A stretch of 64,000 nt of DNA from contig DASUKM010000009.1 of assembly GCA_036278735.1 (NCBI GenBank), positions 29,167 through 93,166 of the forward strand, read 5' to 3'. The position numbers and the translations under genes were made by a program. This document shows positions 44,869 to 53,123 of the stretch, in pieces. Numbering within the stretch: the stretch's first letter is position 1; each line of letters begins with the position of its first letter. The stretch comes from DASUKM01 sp036278735 (GTDB lineage: Bacteria; Acidobacteriota; Vicinamibacteria; Vicinamibacterales; 2-12-FULL-66-21). The notes beneath the pieces are model-generated. The model saw only the letters and a program-made list of their open reading frames with translations. It did not search any database and had not been told where the DNA came from.

Positions 44869-46073
44869 CACCGCTTCGCGTGGCGGTCCGCCAGCCGCCA
44901 GAAGCGCGCCTCGTCGAGCAGCGTGATGCGGTGCCCCTTCTCGCGCAGGCGCTTGATCTCCATCAGCTTGAGGCCGCCGTCGCGCCCCGCTGCCTGCTGC
45001 GCGTTCGGCCGCCCGCGCACGACCACCGTCGTGAGCGCCGACGGCATCCCGTGGACGACCGCCCCGGCGCGGCGAGCCGCCGCCATCGCCTCGCGCCGCG
45101 GCCGGCGCAGCACGCCCGTAAAGGCCAGGTGCACGCCGCGCAGCGTGCGCAGCACCCCGGTCGTCAACGGCGCCGGACGGTGCCGCAGCGCCTCGATCAT
45201 CTCGACGGCGCTCTGATACCGCTTGCGGCGCTCGCCGATGCAGCGATACACGATCTCCTTCAGGTGATCGCTGCAGGCGAGGTGCCGCACGTCCGGCGTG
45301 CGCAGCCGCGCGCTGGCGTCCCCCTTCACGATCATCCCCAGCAACTGCCCCACCTGATACACGTCGTCGCGCGCCTGCCACTTCGGCGCGGCACGTTCGA
45401 GGATGTCGCTGGGCGCGGTCATCGCGTTCATCGTGTTGGCGGTGATCCCGCGCGAATCGCTCTGCTGCCGGACGATCCCGAAGTCGCCGAGCTTGAGATG
45501 CGGACCCTCGCAGACGAACACGTTGAGCGGCGTCAAGTCGCGGTGGAGCATCTGGCCGCGGTGCAGCTTGCCGAGGACCTCGAGGATGCCGGCGATCTCG
45601 CGACGCGCGGCCGTCTCGGACCAGCGCGCGCCGCCGCGCTTCAGGTAGGCGCTCAGGTCGCCGTGGCGCGCGTACTCGAGCACGAGGCAGTACAGCATCC
45701 GGCCAGCCGCCTGGGGCACCGGAAAGCGATCGTAGATGCGGATGGCGCGCGGGTGATCGTCGAGGAGCTGGCCGAAGTACGCTTCGCGCAGCCACCCGTC
45801 GATGCGCGCGCTGACCTTGATGCACACGCGGACCGGCACGCGCGACGAGCGATCGAGCCGTTCGGCCAGGAACACCTGGCCGAAGCCCCCTTCCCCGATC
45901 AGGCGTTCGATGCGGTACCGGATCCGCGGCGTGTCCGGACTCGCAATCGCGTCGCCGACGCGCAGCAGGAGCCCGCCAGGCGCGAGAGAGACATGCGCGG
46001 TGGCAGCCGTCCGCGTCGTCGCCGACGCAAGACCGTGCGCAGAACGAGGCGCGGCCGCGGCTCGACCAGGCAT
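44868..46073 (-). CDS. Ser/Thr protein kinase with C-terminal BRCT domain
   Basis: A 401-residue protein. The kinase domain (about 52-300) has the glycine loop GEGGFGQVF (60-68), Lys86, HRDLTPLN (177-184; the usual Lys after HRDL is Thr) and DFG (197-199). From about residue 309 the sequence turns into a BRCT domain of the DNA-ligase type: LRGVHLAFTGVLRRPRREAM, then GAVVHG and TTVVVRG, and finally GHRITLLDEARFWRL. There is no membrane helix, so the kinase is cytoplasmic. BRCT domains bind DNA ends or phosphopeptides, so a phospho-dependent or DNA-linked role is possible. It is coupled to the AsmA gene by a one-base overlap. Confidence 0.88.
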   Translation of the reverse strand: MPGRAAAAPRSAHGLASATTRTAATAHVSLAPGGLLLRVGDAIASPDTPRIRYRIERLIGEGGFGQVFLAERLDRSSRVPVRVCIKVSARIDGWLREAYFGQLLDDHPRAIRIYDRFPVPQAAGRMLYCLVLEYARHGDLSAYLKRGGARWSETAARREIAGILEVLGKLHRGQMLHRDLTPLNVFVCEGPHLKLGDFGIVRQQSDSRGITANTMNAMTAPSDILERAAPKWQARDDVYQVGQLLGMIVKGDASARLRTPDVRHLACSDHLKEIVYRCIGERRKRYQSAVEMIEALRHRPAPLTTGVLRTLRGVHLAFTGVLRRPRREAMAAARRAGAVVHGMPSALTTVVVRGRPNAQQAAGRDGGLKLMEIKRLREKGHRITLLDEARFWRLADRHAKR

Positions 46074-46079
46074 CGCACA

Positions 46080-46085
46080 AGTATA
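46080..46085 (-). promoter_or_regulatory. -10 hexamer TATACT six bases before the kinase-BRCT start
   Basis: On the minus strand TATACT, six bases (TGTGCG), then ATG at 46073; no Shine-Dalgarno sequence. The hexamer abuts the GGGCTTT array. It predicts a leaderless kinase-AsmA transcript. Confidence 0.55.
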
Positions 46086-46116
46086 GGCTTTGGGCTTTGG
46101 GCTTTGGGCTTTGGGC
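46086..46116. repeat. GGGCTTT heptamer array
   Basis: Four and a half units of GGGCTTT between the divergent kinase-BRCT and GntR genes. The same unit occurs at 49139-49168 and 62252-62266, always in this orientation. Confidence 0.9.
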
Positions 46117-46126
46117 AGGTGTTCTA

Positions 46127-46155
46127 TTGCCGCTAGGACACTTCAGTGTTATAGT
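46127..46155 (+). promoter_or_regulatory. Promoter of the GntR-ABC operon
   Basis: TTGCCG (46127-46132), 17 bases, TATAGT (46150-46155), with the GTG start 14 bases further. GTGT at 46147-46150 and ACAC at 46165-46168 flank the -10 and could mark a GntR operator, but the dyad is imperfect. Confidence 0.5.
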
Positions 46156-46169
46156 CTGATTGGTACACC

Positions 46170-46559
46170 GTGCTCCCCTTCACCATCGCCCTGCATGCCG
46201 GCGAGCCCGTCTACGAGCAGGTGACCTATGCGGTCAAGCAGGCCGTGGTGACGGGACAGCTCCGCGCCGGCGATGCGTTTCCTTCGGTCCGCGAACTGAG
46301 CCGCGAGTTGAAGATCAATCCGAACACGGGCCACCGCATTGTCGCGTTGCTCGTGGACGAAGGGCTGCTGACCGTGCGTCCCGGGATTGGCACCGTCGTC
46401 GGCGCGGGCCATCCTGCGGACCCCGCAGAGCGGCGGCGGGTGCTGGTCGACGCCGTCGAACGGCTGGTGGTGGAAGGGCGGCACGCCGGGGTGTCGCTCG
46501 CGGACCTGATCGCCGCGATCCGGCGTGCCTGGTCACAGACGAACCGCAAGGCAGGGTGA
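46170..46559 (+). CDS. GntR family regulator, YtrA subfamily
   Basis: A 129-residue protein with an N-terminal GntR winged helix (EPVYEQVTYAVKQAVVTGQL; FPSVRELSRELKINPNTGHR) and only a short helical C-terminus, as in the YtrA subfamily. It starts at GTG (46170). YtrA-type regulators repress the ABC transporter encoded downstream and respond to envelope stress such as cell-wall antibiotics in Firmicutes. The ATPase gene begins three bases after its stop, so autoregulation of the whole operon is likely. Confidence 0.93.
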   Translation: MLPFTIALHAGEPVYEQVTYAVKQAVVTGQLRAGDAFPSVRELSRELKINPNTGHRIVALLVDEGLLTVRPGIGTVVGAGHPADPAERRRVLVDAVERLVVEGRHAGVSLADLIAAIRRAWSQTNRKAG

Positions 46560-46562
46560 GTC

Positions 46563-47480
<918 letters not shown>

Positions 47481-47482
47481 AC

Positions 47483-49135
47483 GTGCTGCTTCATCTGCTT
47501 CGCGAGGACCTCCGACATTTTCGCTGGCCGCTCGTCATGTGGTGCGCCGTGGTGGCGGCCGAAGCGGTTGCGACGGCCGTCGCGCCGCAGACGGCGGGCA
47601 ACGAGCCGCTGTACGCGGCAGTGAGCACGCTTGGCTGGGTCCTCTACGACGCGCTGCTGCTCGCCATGCTGTTCCTCGTCCCCATCATCGTGCAGGCGCA
47701 CCCGGCGGTCGGCAGCGAGGCGTTCTGGCTGACGCGTCCGGTCCCGCGTCAGACGGTGTGGCTCGAGAAGAGCGTGCTACTGGGCGCGTTCATGGTCGTG
47801 GTGCCTGTCGCCGCACAGATGATCCTGATGGCGACGAGCCGGATCCCGTTCGCGGAGGCCGTGCGAGTGGCGACCGAAACCGCCGTCGCCCGCGCGCTGC
47901 TCGTCGCGGCGCTGATGGCGTTCGCCTCGACGACCGCCAGCCTGCCGCGGTTCGCGCTCGCGCTCGCGGCCGCGGTGGGGGCGTTTCTGGTGTGGGCGGT
48001 CGGCAGCATCACGCTGATGGAACTGCGCGGCCCGTCCGAACCGCCTGCCGCCGTCGCCCTCCCGCATCTGCCCAACACGATGCTGCCGGTCTACCTCGAA
48101 CTCGGCCTCGCGGTCGGACTGGTGCTGGCCGCCGCGCTGCAGTACCTGACCCGGCTTCGACGCATTGCCGTTCCCGCGGCCGCGATCGCGATCGTCGCCT
48201 CCTTTTTTGGCGTCGATTACCTTCCGGAGGTCCGCCCTCCGGCGCCGCCCACGTGGACCGCGAGCACCGATCGCGGGCGCCTGGTGATGCGCTCGCCGCA
48301 GCTCACGTTCGATCGCGCGAGCGCCTGGCCCGAGGGACGCGATGCCTGGGGAGGCGCCGTCGCAGACATCGGCGTCTCCGATCTGCCCGGCGGATGGATC
48401 GCCGAGCTGACGCTGCTCGACGGCTCGTTCACGCGCCCCGATGGGACAACGATCGAAGGGCGCGGCTTTGGCAGCTCCCTCGCTGGAACGAGCTCGATGA
48501 GTTTCACCCCGTCGTCTCTCCTGGCGATGCGCGAGCTGCTCGGCGTCGAGCGCGTCGTGATGCGGCTGCCGGGTTCCGAGGGACGCGTGCCGGCCCTTTA
48601 CGCGCGCGCAGCAGATCTTCAGACGGCCGCCTCTGCGACCGGCCGCTATCAGGGACGGTTCGCCGTTTCGCTGACGAGGCTCCAGGTGGTCCGCGTGCTT
48701 CCGCTGCGCACGGGCGCCGCGTTTCAGGACGGCAGCTACCGGTTCACGATTGCGGACCTCGACACCGCGATGGGACGATCACTGCGAGCCGGAGTGATTC
48801 GCGCTTCGTCTGCGCTCGACAGCGCCCCAGCGCCGACGTTCGAATTCTGTGCGCGCAATCGCGCCCGCTCCGAGGCCGTCCTGGGCTGGCTCACGAGTGC
48901 ATCGGGATACGTCCCCGGGATCCCCGGCGTCAGCTTCGGCACCTTCTCTCGGACCGGCCTGCAGATGGAAGCGGCCGATGTGGTGTTTCAAGTGCCGGCC
49001 TCGGAAGAGACCCCGTCGATCACGCTCGATGCGGCGTGGTTCTCCCAGGCCGATCTCGTCGTGATCCGCGAGACCTTCGACGGCGTCATCGTACGCACGC
49101 TCGATGTGCCGCACGTCCGACTCGACGTGCGGTAA
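47483..49135 (+). CDS. ABC-2-like permease subunit with large C-terminal domain
   Basis: A 550-residue protein starting at GTG, with AGGAGG ten bases upstream inside the ATPase gene. About six helices occupy residues 15-235 (FRWPLVMWCAVVAAEAVATA; LVPIIVQAHPAVGSEAFWLT). The roughly 315 residues after the last helix are soluble and probably extracytoplasmic (ELTLLDGSFTRPDGTTIEGR). I do not recognise that domain. As the partner of a YtrB-like ATPase it should form the membrane part of an export or envelope-stress transporter. Confidence 0.82.
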   Translation: MLLHLLREDLRHFRWPLVMWCAVVAAEAVATAVAPQTAGNEPLYAAVSTLGWVLYDALLLAMLFLVPIIVQAHPAVGSEAFWLTRPVPRQTVWLEKSVLLGAFMVVVPVAAQMILMATSRIPFAEAVRVATETAVARALLVAALMAFASTTASLPRFALALAAAVGAFLVWAVGSITLMELRGPSEPPAAVALPHLPNTMLPVYLELGLAVGLVLAAALQYLTRLRRIAVPAAAIAIVASFFGVDYLPEVRPPAPPTWTASTDRGRLVMRSPQLTFDRASAWPEGRDAWGGAVADIGVSDLPGGWIAELTLLDGSFTRPDGTTIEGRGFGSSLAGTSSMSFTPSSLLAMRELLGVERVVMRLPGSEGRVPALYARAADLQTAASATGRYQGRFAVSLTRLQVVRVLPLRTGAAFQDGSYRFTIADLDTAMGRSLRAGVIRASSALDSAPAPTFEFCARNRARSEAVLGWLTSASGYVPGIPGVSFGTFSRTGLQMEAADVVFQVPASEETPSITLDAAWFSQADLVVIRETFDGVIVRTLDVPHVRLDVR

Positions 49136-49138
49136 ACA

Positions 49139-49168
49139 GGCTTTAGGCTTTGGGCTTTGGGCTTTAGG
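49139..49168. repeat. GGGCTTT heptamer array
   Basis: Four units, two of them TTTAGGC variants, directly after the permease stop at 49135. It also replaces the C-terminal coding end of the neighbouring minus-strand ADOP relic, whose frame runs into it as S-P-K-A-Q-S-P-K. Confidence 0.88.
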
Positions 49169-49722
49169 GGATCGCAGCGCGACGGCCGGATCGACGCGGC
49201 ACGCGCGGCGGGCCGGCAGCCAGGCGGCCGCGGTGGCGGCGCCGAGCATCGCGACGGCCGCCGCCGCGAACGTGATCGGATCGATCGGACGAACGTGGAA
49301 CAGCAGCGCCGCGATCGTCTTCCCCGCGGCTGCTCCGCCCGCGAGGCCGATGGCAATCCCGATCGCGACCGGCCGCAGCCCGCCGGCGAGGATCAGGCGC
49401 ACGATGTCGGCGCGCGCCGCGCCGAGCGCGAACCGGCCCCGGTCACGGTGAAGTATCCGGCGTTGTAGACCCCGAGCGCCGACAGCGACGTCGCCGCGCG
49501 CTGAAGATCGTCGGCGTCCGGCAGCGAGAGATTCCCGAGCGTCTGCGCGCCGTGTCGCGAATCGAGCGCGTCCACACGGACGAGCCGTCCGGGATCCGGG
49601 TACGGCAGGGGCCAGAGCAGCACCGCCCGCACCACGCTGAACATGGCCGTCGCGGCCCCGATGCCGACCGGGAGCGTGACGATCGCAACGAGCGAAAACC
49701 AGGGACCATGGCGCGTCCTCAG
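49169..49722 (-). pseudogene. Collapsed ADOP permease gene next to its PadR gene
   Basis: Read on the minus strand, the first helix (FSLVAIVTLPVGIGAATAMF) and the first part of the periplasmic domain (up to GVYNAGYFTVTGAG) are followed, in another frame, by the last FtsX core. That core reads ARADIVRLILAGGLRPVAIG and ends RRACRVDPAVALR. Everything between, roughly 600 codons in an intact ADOP, is deleted and the junction is frameshifted. The expected start codon overlapping the PadR stop reads CTGAGG, so it too appears lost. The last residues of the tail have merged with a heptamer array. Confidence 0.85.
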
Positions 49723-50033
49723 GCGCGCTTCGGCCGTCGGCTCGCGGCCGGACGCCGCTCCAGCGCCCGGTATGCTTTCAATCCCTCGCGCAGCAGCGTC
49801 TCCCCGGCCGGCCGCAACTCGTAGTAGCGCCGCGGCGGCCGCTTCTCCTGCTGGGCGACGCGCGGGTCTTCCCACGTCGAACGCACGCGGCCGTCGGCCT
49901 CGAGCTTGCCGAGCGCCGGGTAGACGGTCCCACCCGGCAGGCCCGTCATGTCGATGATGTCGAAGCCGTGGCGAGAGCCGTTCGCAATGGCGTTGAGGAC
50001 GGCGAGGGTGGCGTAGGCCGGGCGCCGGGGCAC
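49719..50033 (-). CDS. PadR family transcriptional regulator
   Basis: A 104-residue regulator (YATLAVLNAIANGSRHGFDI; GTVYPALGKLEADGRVRS; RRYYELRPAGETLLREG). It starts at GTG (50031-50033). The frame is intact although the permease it presumably controlled has decayed, so it may now be without a local target or act elsewhere. It is the third PadR-ADOP arrangement in the window. Confidence 0.9.
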   Translation of the reverse strand: MPRRPAYATLAVLNAIANGSRHGFDIIDMTGLPGGTVYPALGKLEADGRVRSTWEDPRVAQQEKRPPRRYYELRPAGETLLREGLKAYRALERRPAASRRPKRA

Positions 50034-50037
50034 GGCT

Positions 50038-50069
50038 ACAGTAGACTATCTATCTAGGTCGGATGTCAA
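50038..50069 (-). promoter_or_regulatory. Promoter/operator region of the third PadR gene
   Basis: On the minus strand TTGACATCC (50069-50061) is followed by TAGATAGATAGTCTACTGTAG. TAGATAGTCTA contains a short dyad (TAGA/TCTA). The best -10 (GTCTAC at 17 bases, or TACTGT at 20) is poor. The PadR site probably lies here. Confidence 0.4.
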
Positions 50070-50289
50070 GCCGATCAGATTGTGCATACTCCACGTCACC
50101 CGCACGTCGCAGGTTCGGCGCGGTCGAGCCCCGTCGCGCGTTCCAGTCATCGGCCACTCGACACGTCCCGCTGTTTGCAGGCCGGTTCGTCATGCCGCAC
50201 CGCCGGTTCATCGACGCCATGGCGCCCCGCCTCGTGCGGCCTGGGTTGGACGAATCGGGCACCGCACGGATCGGCAAGGCGTGCGACGC

Positions 50290-50490
50290 ATGACGCCGGG
50301 CATCAAACGTCAGGTCAAGACCATGCTTGGCGAGTTCCTGCGCGAAGCGGGTGTGCTGGTCGCAGTGCTCGCGCCGCTCGAGTCCCTCGTCACGCACGGC
50401 ACGTTGACCATCGCTGGCGTCGTTGCTACCATCGTCGTCGCGGGTCCGTGTCTCGGATTTGGCGTGTTTCTCGGACTGGAAAGACCATGA
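50290..50490 (+). CDS. Small membrane protein
   Basis: A 66-residue protein with two probable helices (EAGVLVAVLAPLESLVTHG; AGVVATIVVAGPCLGFGVFL) and a basic N-terminus (IKRQVKTML). There is no clear Shine-Dalgarno sequence. The frame is open upstream but that part is not protein-like. It overlaps the next tiny gene by ATGA, which supports both. Function unknown. The 256 bases between it and the PadR gene (50034-50289) contain nothing else that I can support. Confidence 0.6.
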   Translation: MTPGIKRQVKTMLGEFLREAGVLVAVLAPLESLVTHGTLTIAGVVATIVVAGPCLGFGVFLGLERP

Positions 50491-50582
50491 TCCCACTGAC
50501 TCTGCTGCCGATCAGCATTCTCGCCGCGATCGCCATCATCCTCGGGATGTACTTACATTTCAGCGAGCACAGAGGCCGGTAG
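50487..50582 (+). CDS. 31-residue single-helix membrane peptide
   Basis: Starts at an ATG that overlaps the previous stop (ATGA) and encodes one hydrophobic helix (LTLLPISILAAIAIILGMYL) ending in the charged HFSEHRGR. Its size and helix resemble small accessory subunits of membrane complexes. It is too short to assign a family. Confidence 0.5.
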   Translation: MIPLTLLPISILAAIAIILGMYLHFSEHRGR

Positions 50583-50686
50583 CGCAACTGTCCTGATACA
50601 TCACGGGCGCCGCCAGCGAGAGGCGTGGGCGATTCCGGGATGAAGCGGCCCGATCCGATCGACCGCAAAAACTGAATCAGCCGGCG

Positions 50687-50692
50687 TATCAT
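50687..50692 (+). promoter_or_regulatory. -10 hexamer TATCAT six bases before the gene at 50699
   Basis: TATCAT, six bases (GCGCCC), ATG; no Shine-Dalgarno sequence. It predicts a leaderless transcript, as for arfB and the kinase-BRCT gene. Confidence 0.5.
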
Positions 50693-50698
50693 GCGCCC

Positions 50699-51949
50699 AT
50701 GAAGCCTCGCCTGCTCGGCCTTTCCACGCTCGTGTTCGCCGCTTCGCTGGTGTTCAGCCTGCACGCGGCGCCTCCCGCCCCGCAGGGCCGGGGCCGCCGG
50801 ACGGTCACGCTGCCTGACGGCCCCGGCAAGACGGAAGTGCAGGCCTACTGCTCGAAATGCCACCAGCTCGGCAACATCGTCAATTCGGGCGGGTACACGA
50901 AGCAGGGCTGGTCCGAACTGATTGGCACGATGGTCGCGCTGCCGAAGCCGCAATCCGATGTCGTCGTCGACTACCTCGCGGCGCATTTTCCGGAGCAGCC
51001 GAAAGCCCGAGCGGTCGTGATCCCGGGGCCCGTGAAGGTGACGTTCAAGGAGTGGCACCTGCACACGCTCGGGTCGCGCCCGCACGATCCGCTCGCCACG
51101 GCTGACGGGAACATCTGGTACACCGGCATGTTCGCCAACGTGCTCGGGCGCATCGATCCGAAGACCGGCAGGATCAAAGAGTACCCGCTCGACACGCCGC
51201 AGTCCGGTCCGCACGGGCTCACAGCGGACGCCGACGGACGCATCTGGTTCACCGCCAATTCCGCCGGCTACATCGGCCGGCTCGATCCAGCTACCGGCCA
51301 CATCGTCGAGTTCAAGCTCCCGGAAGGGGCGCGCGACCCGCATACGCCACTCTTCGATCGGCACGGCCTGCTGTGGTTCACCGTGCAGGGCTCGAACATG
51401 ATCGGACGGCTGGACCCCAAAACCGGCGACGTCAAGGTCGTCACGTATCCGCAGCCGCGGTCGAATCCCTACGGCATGGTCTTCACGTCGAAGGGGACGC
51501 CGATCGTCTGCGAGTTCGGCGGCAACCGGATCTCCGCGATTGATCCGGACACGATGCAGATCAAGGAATGGACGCTGCCGCACCCGGAGAGCCGTCCGCG
51601 GCGCATCGCGATCACGAGCGACGACGCCGTCTGGTACTCCGACTACTCGCGGGGCTATCTGGGACGACTCGATACGACGACGGGTCAGGTGAAGGAATGG
51701 CCGTCGCCCGGCGGACCGCATTCGCGGCCGTACGGAATCGCCGCCGTGCACGACGTCATCTGGTACAGCGAATCGGCGGTGCGCCCGAACACGATGGTGC
51801 GGTTCGATCCCTCGACGGAGAAATTCCAGACGTGGATCATTCCCGGCGGCGGCGGTGTCGTGCGCAACATGTCGGTGACGCGCGACGGCAACATCGCGAT
51901 CGCCGAGAGCGGCGTCAACAAGGTCGGCCTGGTGGTGATCGGGCGATAG
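50699..51949 (+). CDS. Secreted cytochrome c / Vgb-like beta-propeller protein
   Basis: A 416-residue protein with a signal peptide (LSTLVFAASLVFSLHAAPP). A small cytochrome c-like domain holds CSKCH at residues 51-55. It is followed by a propeller from about residue 115 with repeated W-F-T and G-R-L-D-P-x-T-G motifs, the virginiamycin-B-lyase (Vgb)/SMP-30-like pattern. The Vgb-like name reflects the fold; antibiotic lyase activity should not be assumed. The haem domain suggests periplasmic electron transfer linked to the propeller. It appears monocistronic. Confidence 0.88.
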   Translation: MKPRLLGLSTLVFAASLVFSLHAAPPAPQGRGRRTVTLPDGPGKTEVQAYCSKCHQLGNIVNSGGYTKQGWSELIGTMVALPKPQSDVVVDYLAAHFPEQPKARAVVIPGPVKVTFKEWHLHTLGSRPHDPLATADGNIWYTGMFANVLGRIDPKTGRIKEYPLDTPQSGPHGLTADADGRIWFTANSAGYIGRLDPATGHIVEFKLPEGARDPHTPLFDRHGLLWFTVQGSNMIGRLDPKTGDVKVVTYPQPRSNPYGMVFTSKGTPIVCEFGGNRISAIDPDTMQIKEWTLPHPESRPRRIAITSDDAVWYSDYSRGYLGRLDTTTGQVKEWPSPGGPHSRPYGIAAVHDVIWYSESAVRPNTMVRFDPSTEKFQTWIIPGGGGVVRNMSVTRDGNIAIAESGVNKVGLVVIGR

Positions 51950-51994
51950 CGGACGCTCGGCCGGTGGGCGCACCTGTCGTAGAGGAGGTCTCCC

Positions 51995-52423
51995 GTGAGA
52001 GTACGAGACAGGCAGTGGACAATCGTCGTGGCGGCGGCGCTGGCGCTGGCCGCCGCGGGGGTGACCGCCGAAGATGCACCGCGACAGTCGAACCAATTCC
52101 CCAAGCCGACCCTCGACACGGGCCCGGTCCAGATCGTCGGCCACGTCACCGTGGATCGCTCCAGCGAAGCGGTCAACGTCACGCCTGCCGAAGGTTCCCA
52201 GTGGACGGCGCGCATCGCGAGCCAGCCGCCCGTCGCCTACGCCACTCCCTCGTTCGTGAAGAAGGGGGGGACGTACGACCTGGAGACGATCGACGGCGGC
52301 CGCCGAACGATTCGCGTCCTCGACGTGCGCGAGGACGGCTGGGTGCTCGCGACGGCTCCCGATGGCAGCGGCCGATTCTGGTGCAATCTCGCGCAGGTGC
52401 CGATCGTCTCCGAGGCCCGGTAG
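51995..52423 (+). CDS. Secreted protein of unknown function
   Basis: A 142-residue protein starting at GTG with GGAGG upstream and a signal peptide (TIVVAAALALAAAGVTAED). The mature part is small and probably beta-rich (PVQIVGHVTVDRSSEAVNVT; RRTIRVLDVREDGWVLATAP), with a single cysteine near the C-terminus. No family was recognised. It converges with the ferritin-like gene. Confidence 0.8.
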   Translation: MRVRDRQWTIVVAAALALAAAGVTAEDAPRQSNQFPKPTLDTGPVQIVGHVTVDRSSEAVNVTPAEGSQWTARIASQPPVAYATPSFVKKGGTYDLETIDGGRRTIRVLDVREDGWVLATAPDGSGRFWCNLAQVPIVSEAR

Positions 52424-52431
52424 ATCAGGCG

Positions 52432-52902
52432 CTACTTCGCGCGCGGGCCCGACACGTCGGGGACGTCCTCGCCGAGCGCCGTCGCCAGATCGAGCTGGTG
52501 CTCCTGCTCCTGCCTCAGGATCTCGCGGATGTCCTCCGCGATGCCGTATTCCTGCAGCGCCTCGCACTGCCGCACGCGCTCGCGATAGTTGCGCACGGTG
52601 GTGTTCTCGTTGTCGAGATCCGCCCGCAGCATCGCGACCGCGTCTTCCGACAGCTTGACCGGCAGCGCCGCGGCGCTCGGCATCCCGCCAAGATAGTCGA
52701 CGTGCTTGGCGATGATCAGCGCGTGCTTCAACTCCTCCCCCGCGTGCTTTTCCAGCTCGCCGGCGATGTTCATGTACTGCGCGCCCTTGAGCGCCTGCGA
52801 ATAGACGACATACGCGATGATGGCCTGATACTCGCGCGCCAGATCCTCGTTCAACGCCTTGACGAGGTCTTTCCGGGAAAATTTCTTCTGCTGATCCGCC
52901 AT
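52432..52902 (-). CDS. Ferritin-like (bacterioferritin-type) protein
   Basis: A 156-residue four-helix protein. Iron-ligand-like residues are visible in LNEDLAREYQAIIAYVVYSQ, EKHAGEELKHALIIAKHVDY and LRQEQEHQLDL. This is the E-x(n)-E-x-x-H pattern of di-iron ferritin-like domains. The ATG at 52902 follows GGAGGCGTTCGA; the longer frame has no support. It probably stores or detoxifies iron, but it lacks a recognisable haem-ligand context. Confidence 0.88.
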   Translation of the reverse strand: MADQQKKFSRKDLVKALNEDLAREYQAIIAYVVYSQALKGAQYMNIAGELEKHAGEELKHALIIAKHVDYLGGMPSAAALPVKLSEDAVAMLRADLDNENTTVRNYRERVRQCEALQEYGIAEDIREILRQEQEHQLDLATALGEDVPDVSGPRAK

Positions 52903-53123
52903 TCGAACGCCTCCGATCCTCATCACGTAAGCATGGTTGAGGCCAAGCCGGCAATTGGCTGTCGCGACACGCCGAACGCCGGCTCGCGCGCGGGAAACGC
53001 CCGGCGGTGGACGACGGCTGTACACGAACGCGACAGTGCCCCAACGCAGATCCGGTCGAAGGGCCGGCGGGCCGCGGCGGGGCGGCGTGCTACAGTAAGC
53101 ACGCTCCTTCCGGGTCCAGATCG

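Noticed and set aside
50063..50293. 76-codon ORF upstream of the small membrane protein genes
   Set aside because: The composition is not protein-like, there is no ribosome-binding site, and it overlaps the start of a better supported gene.
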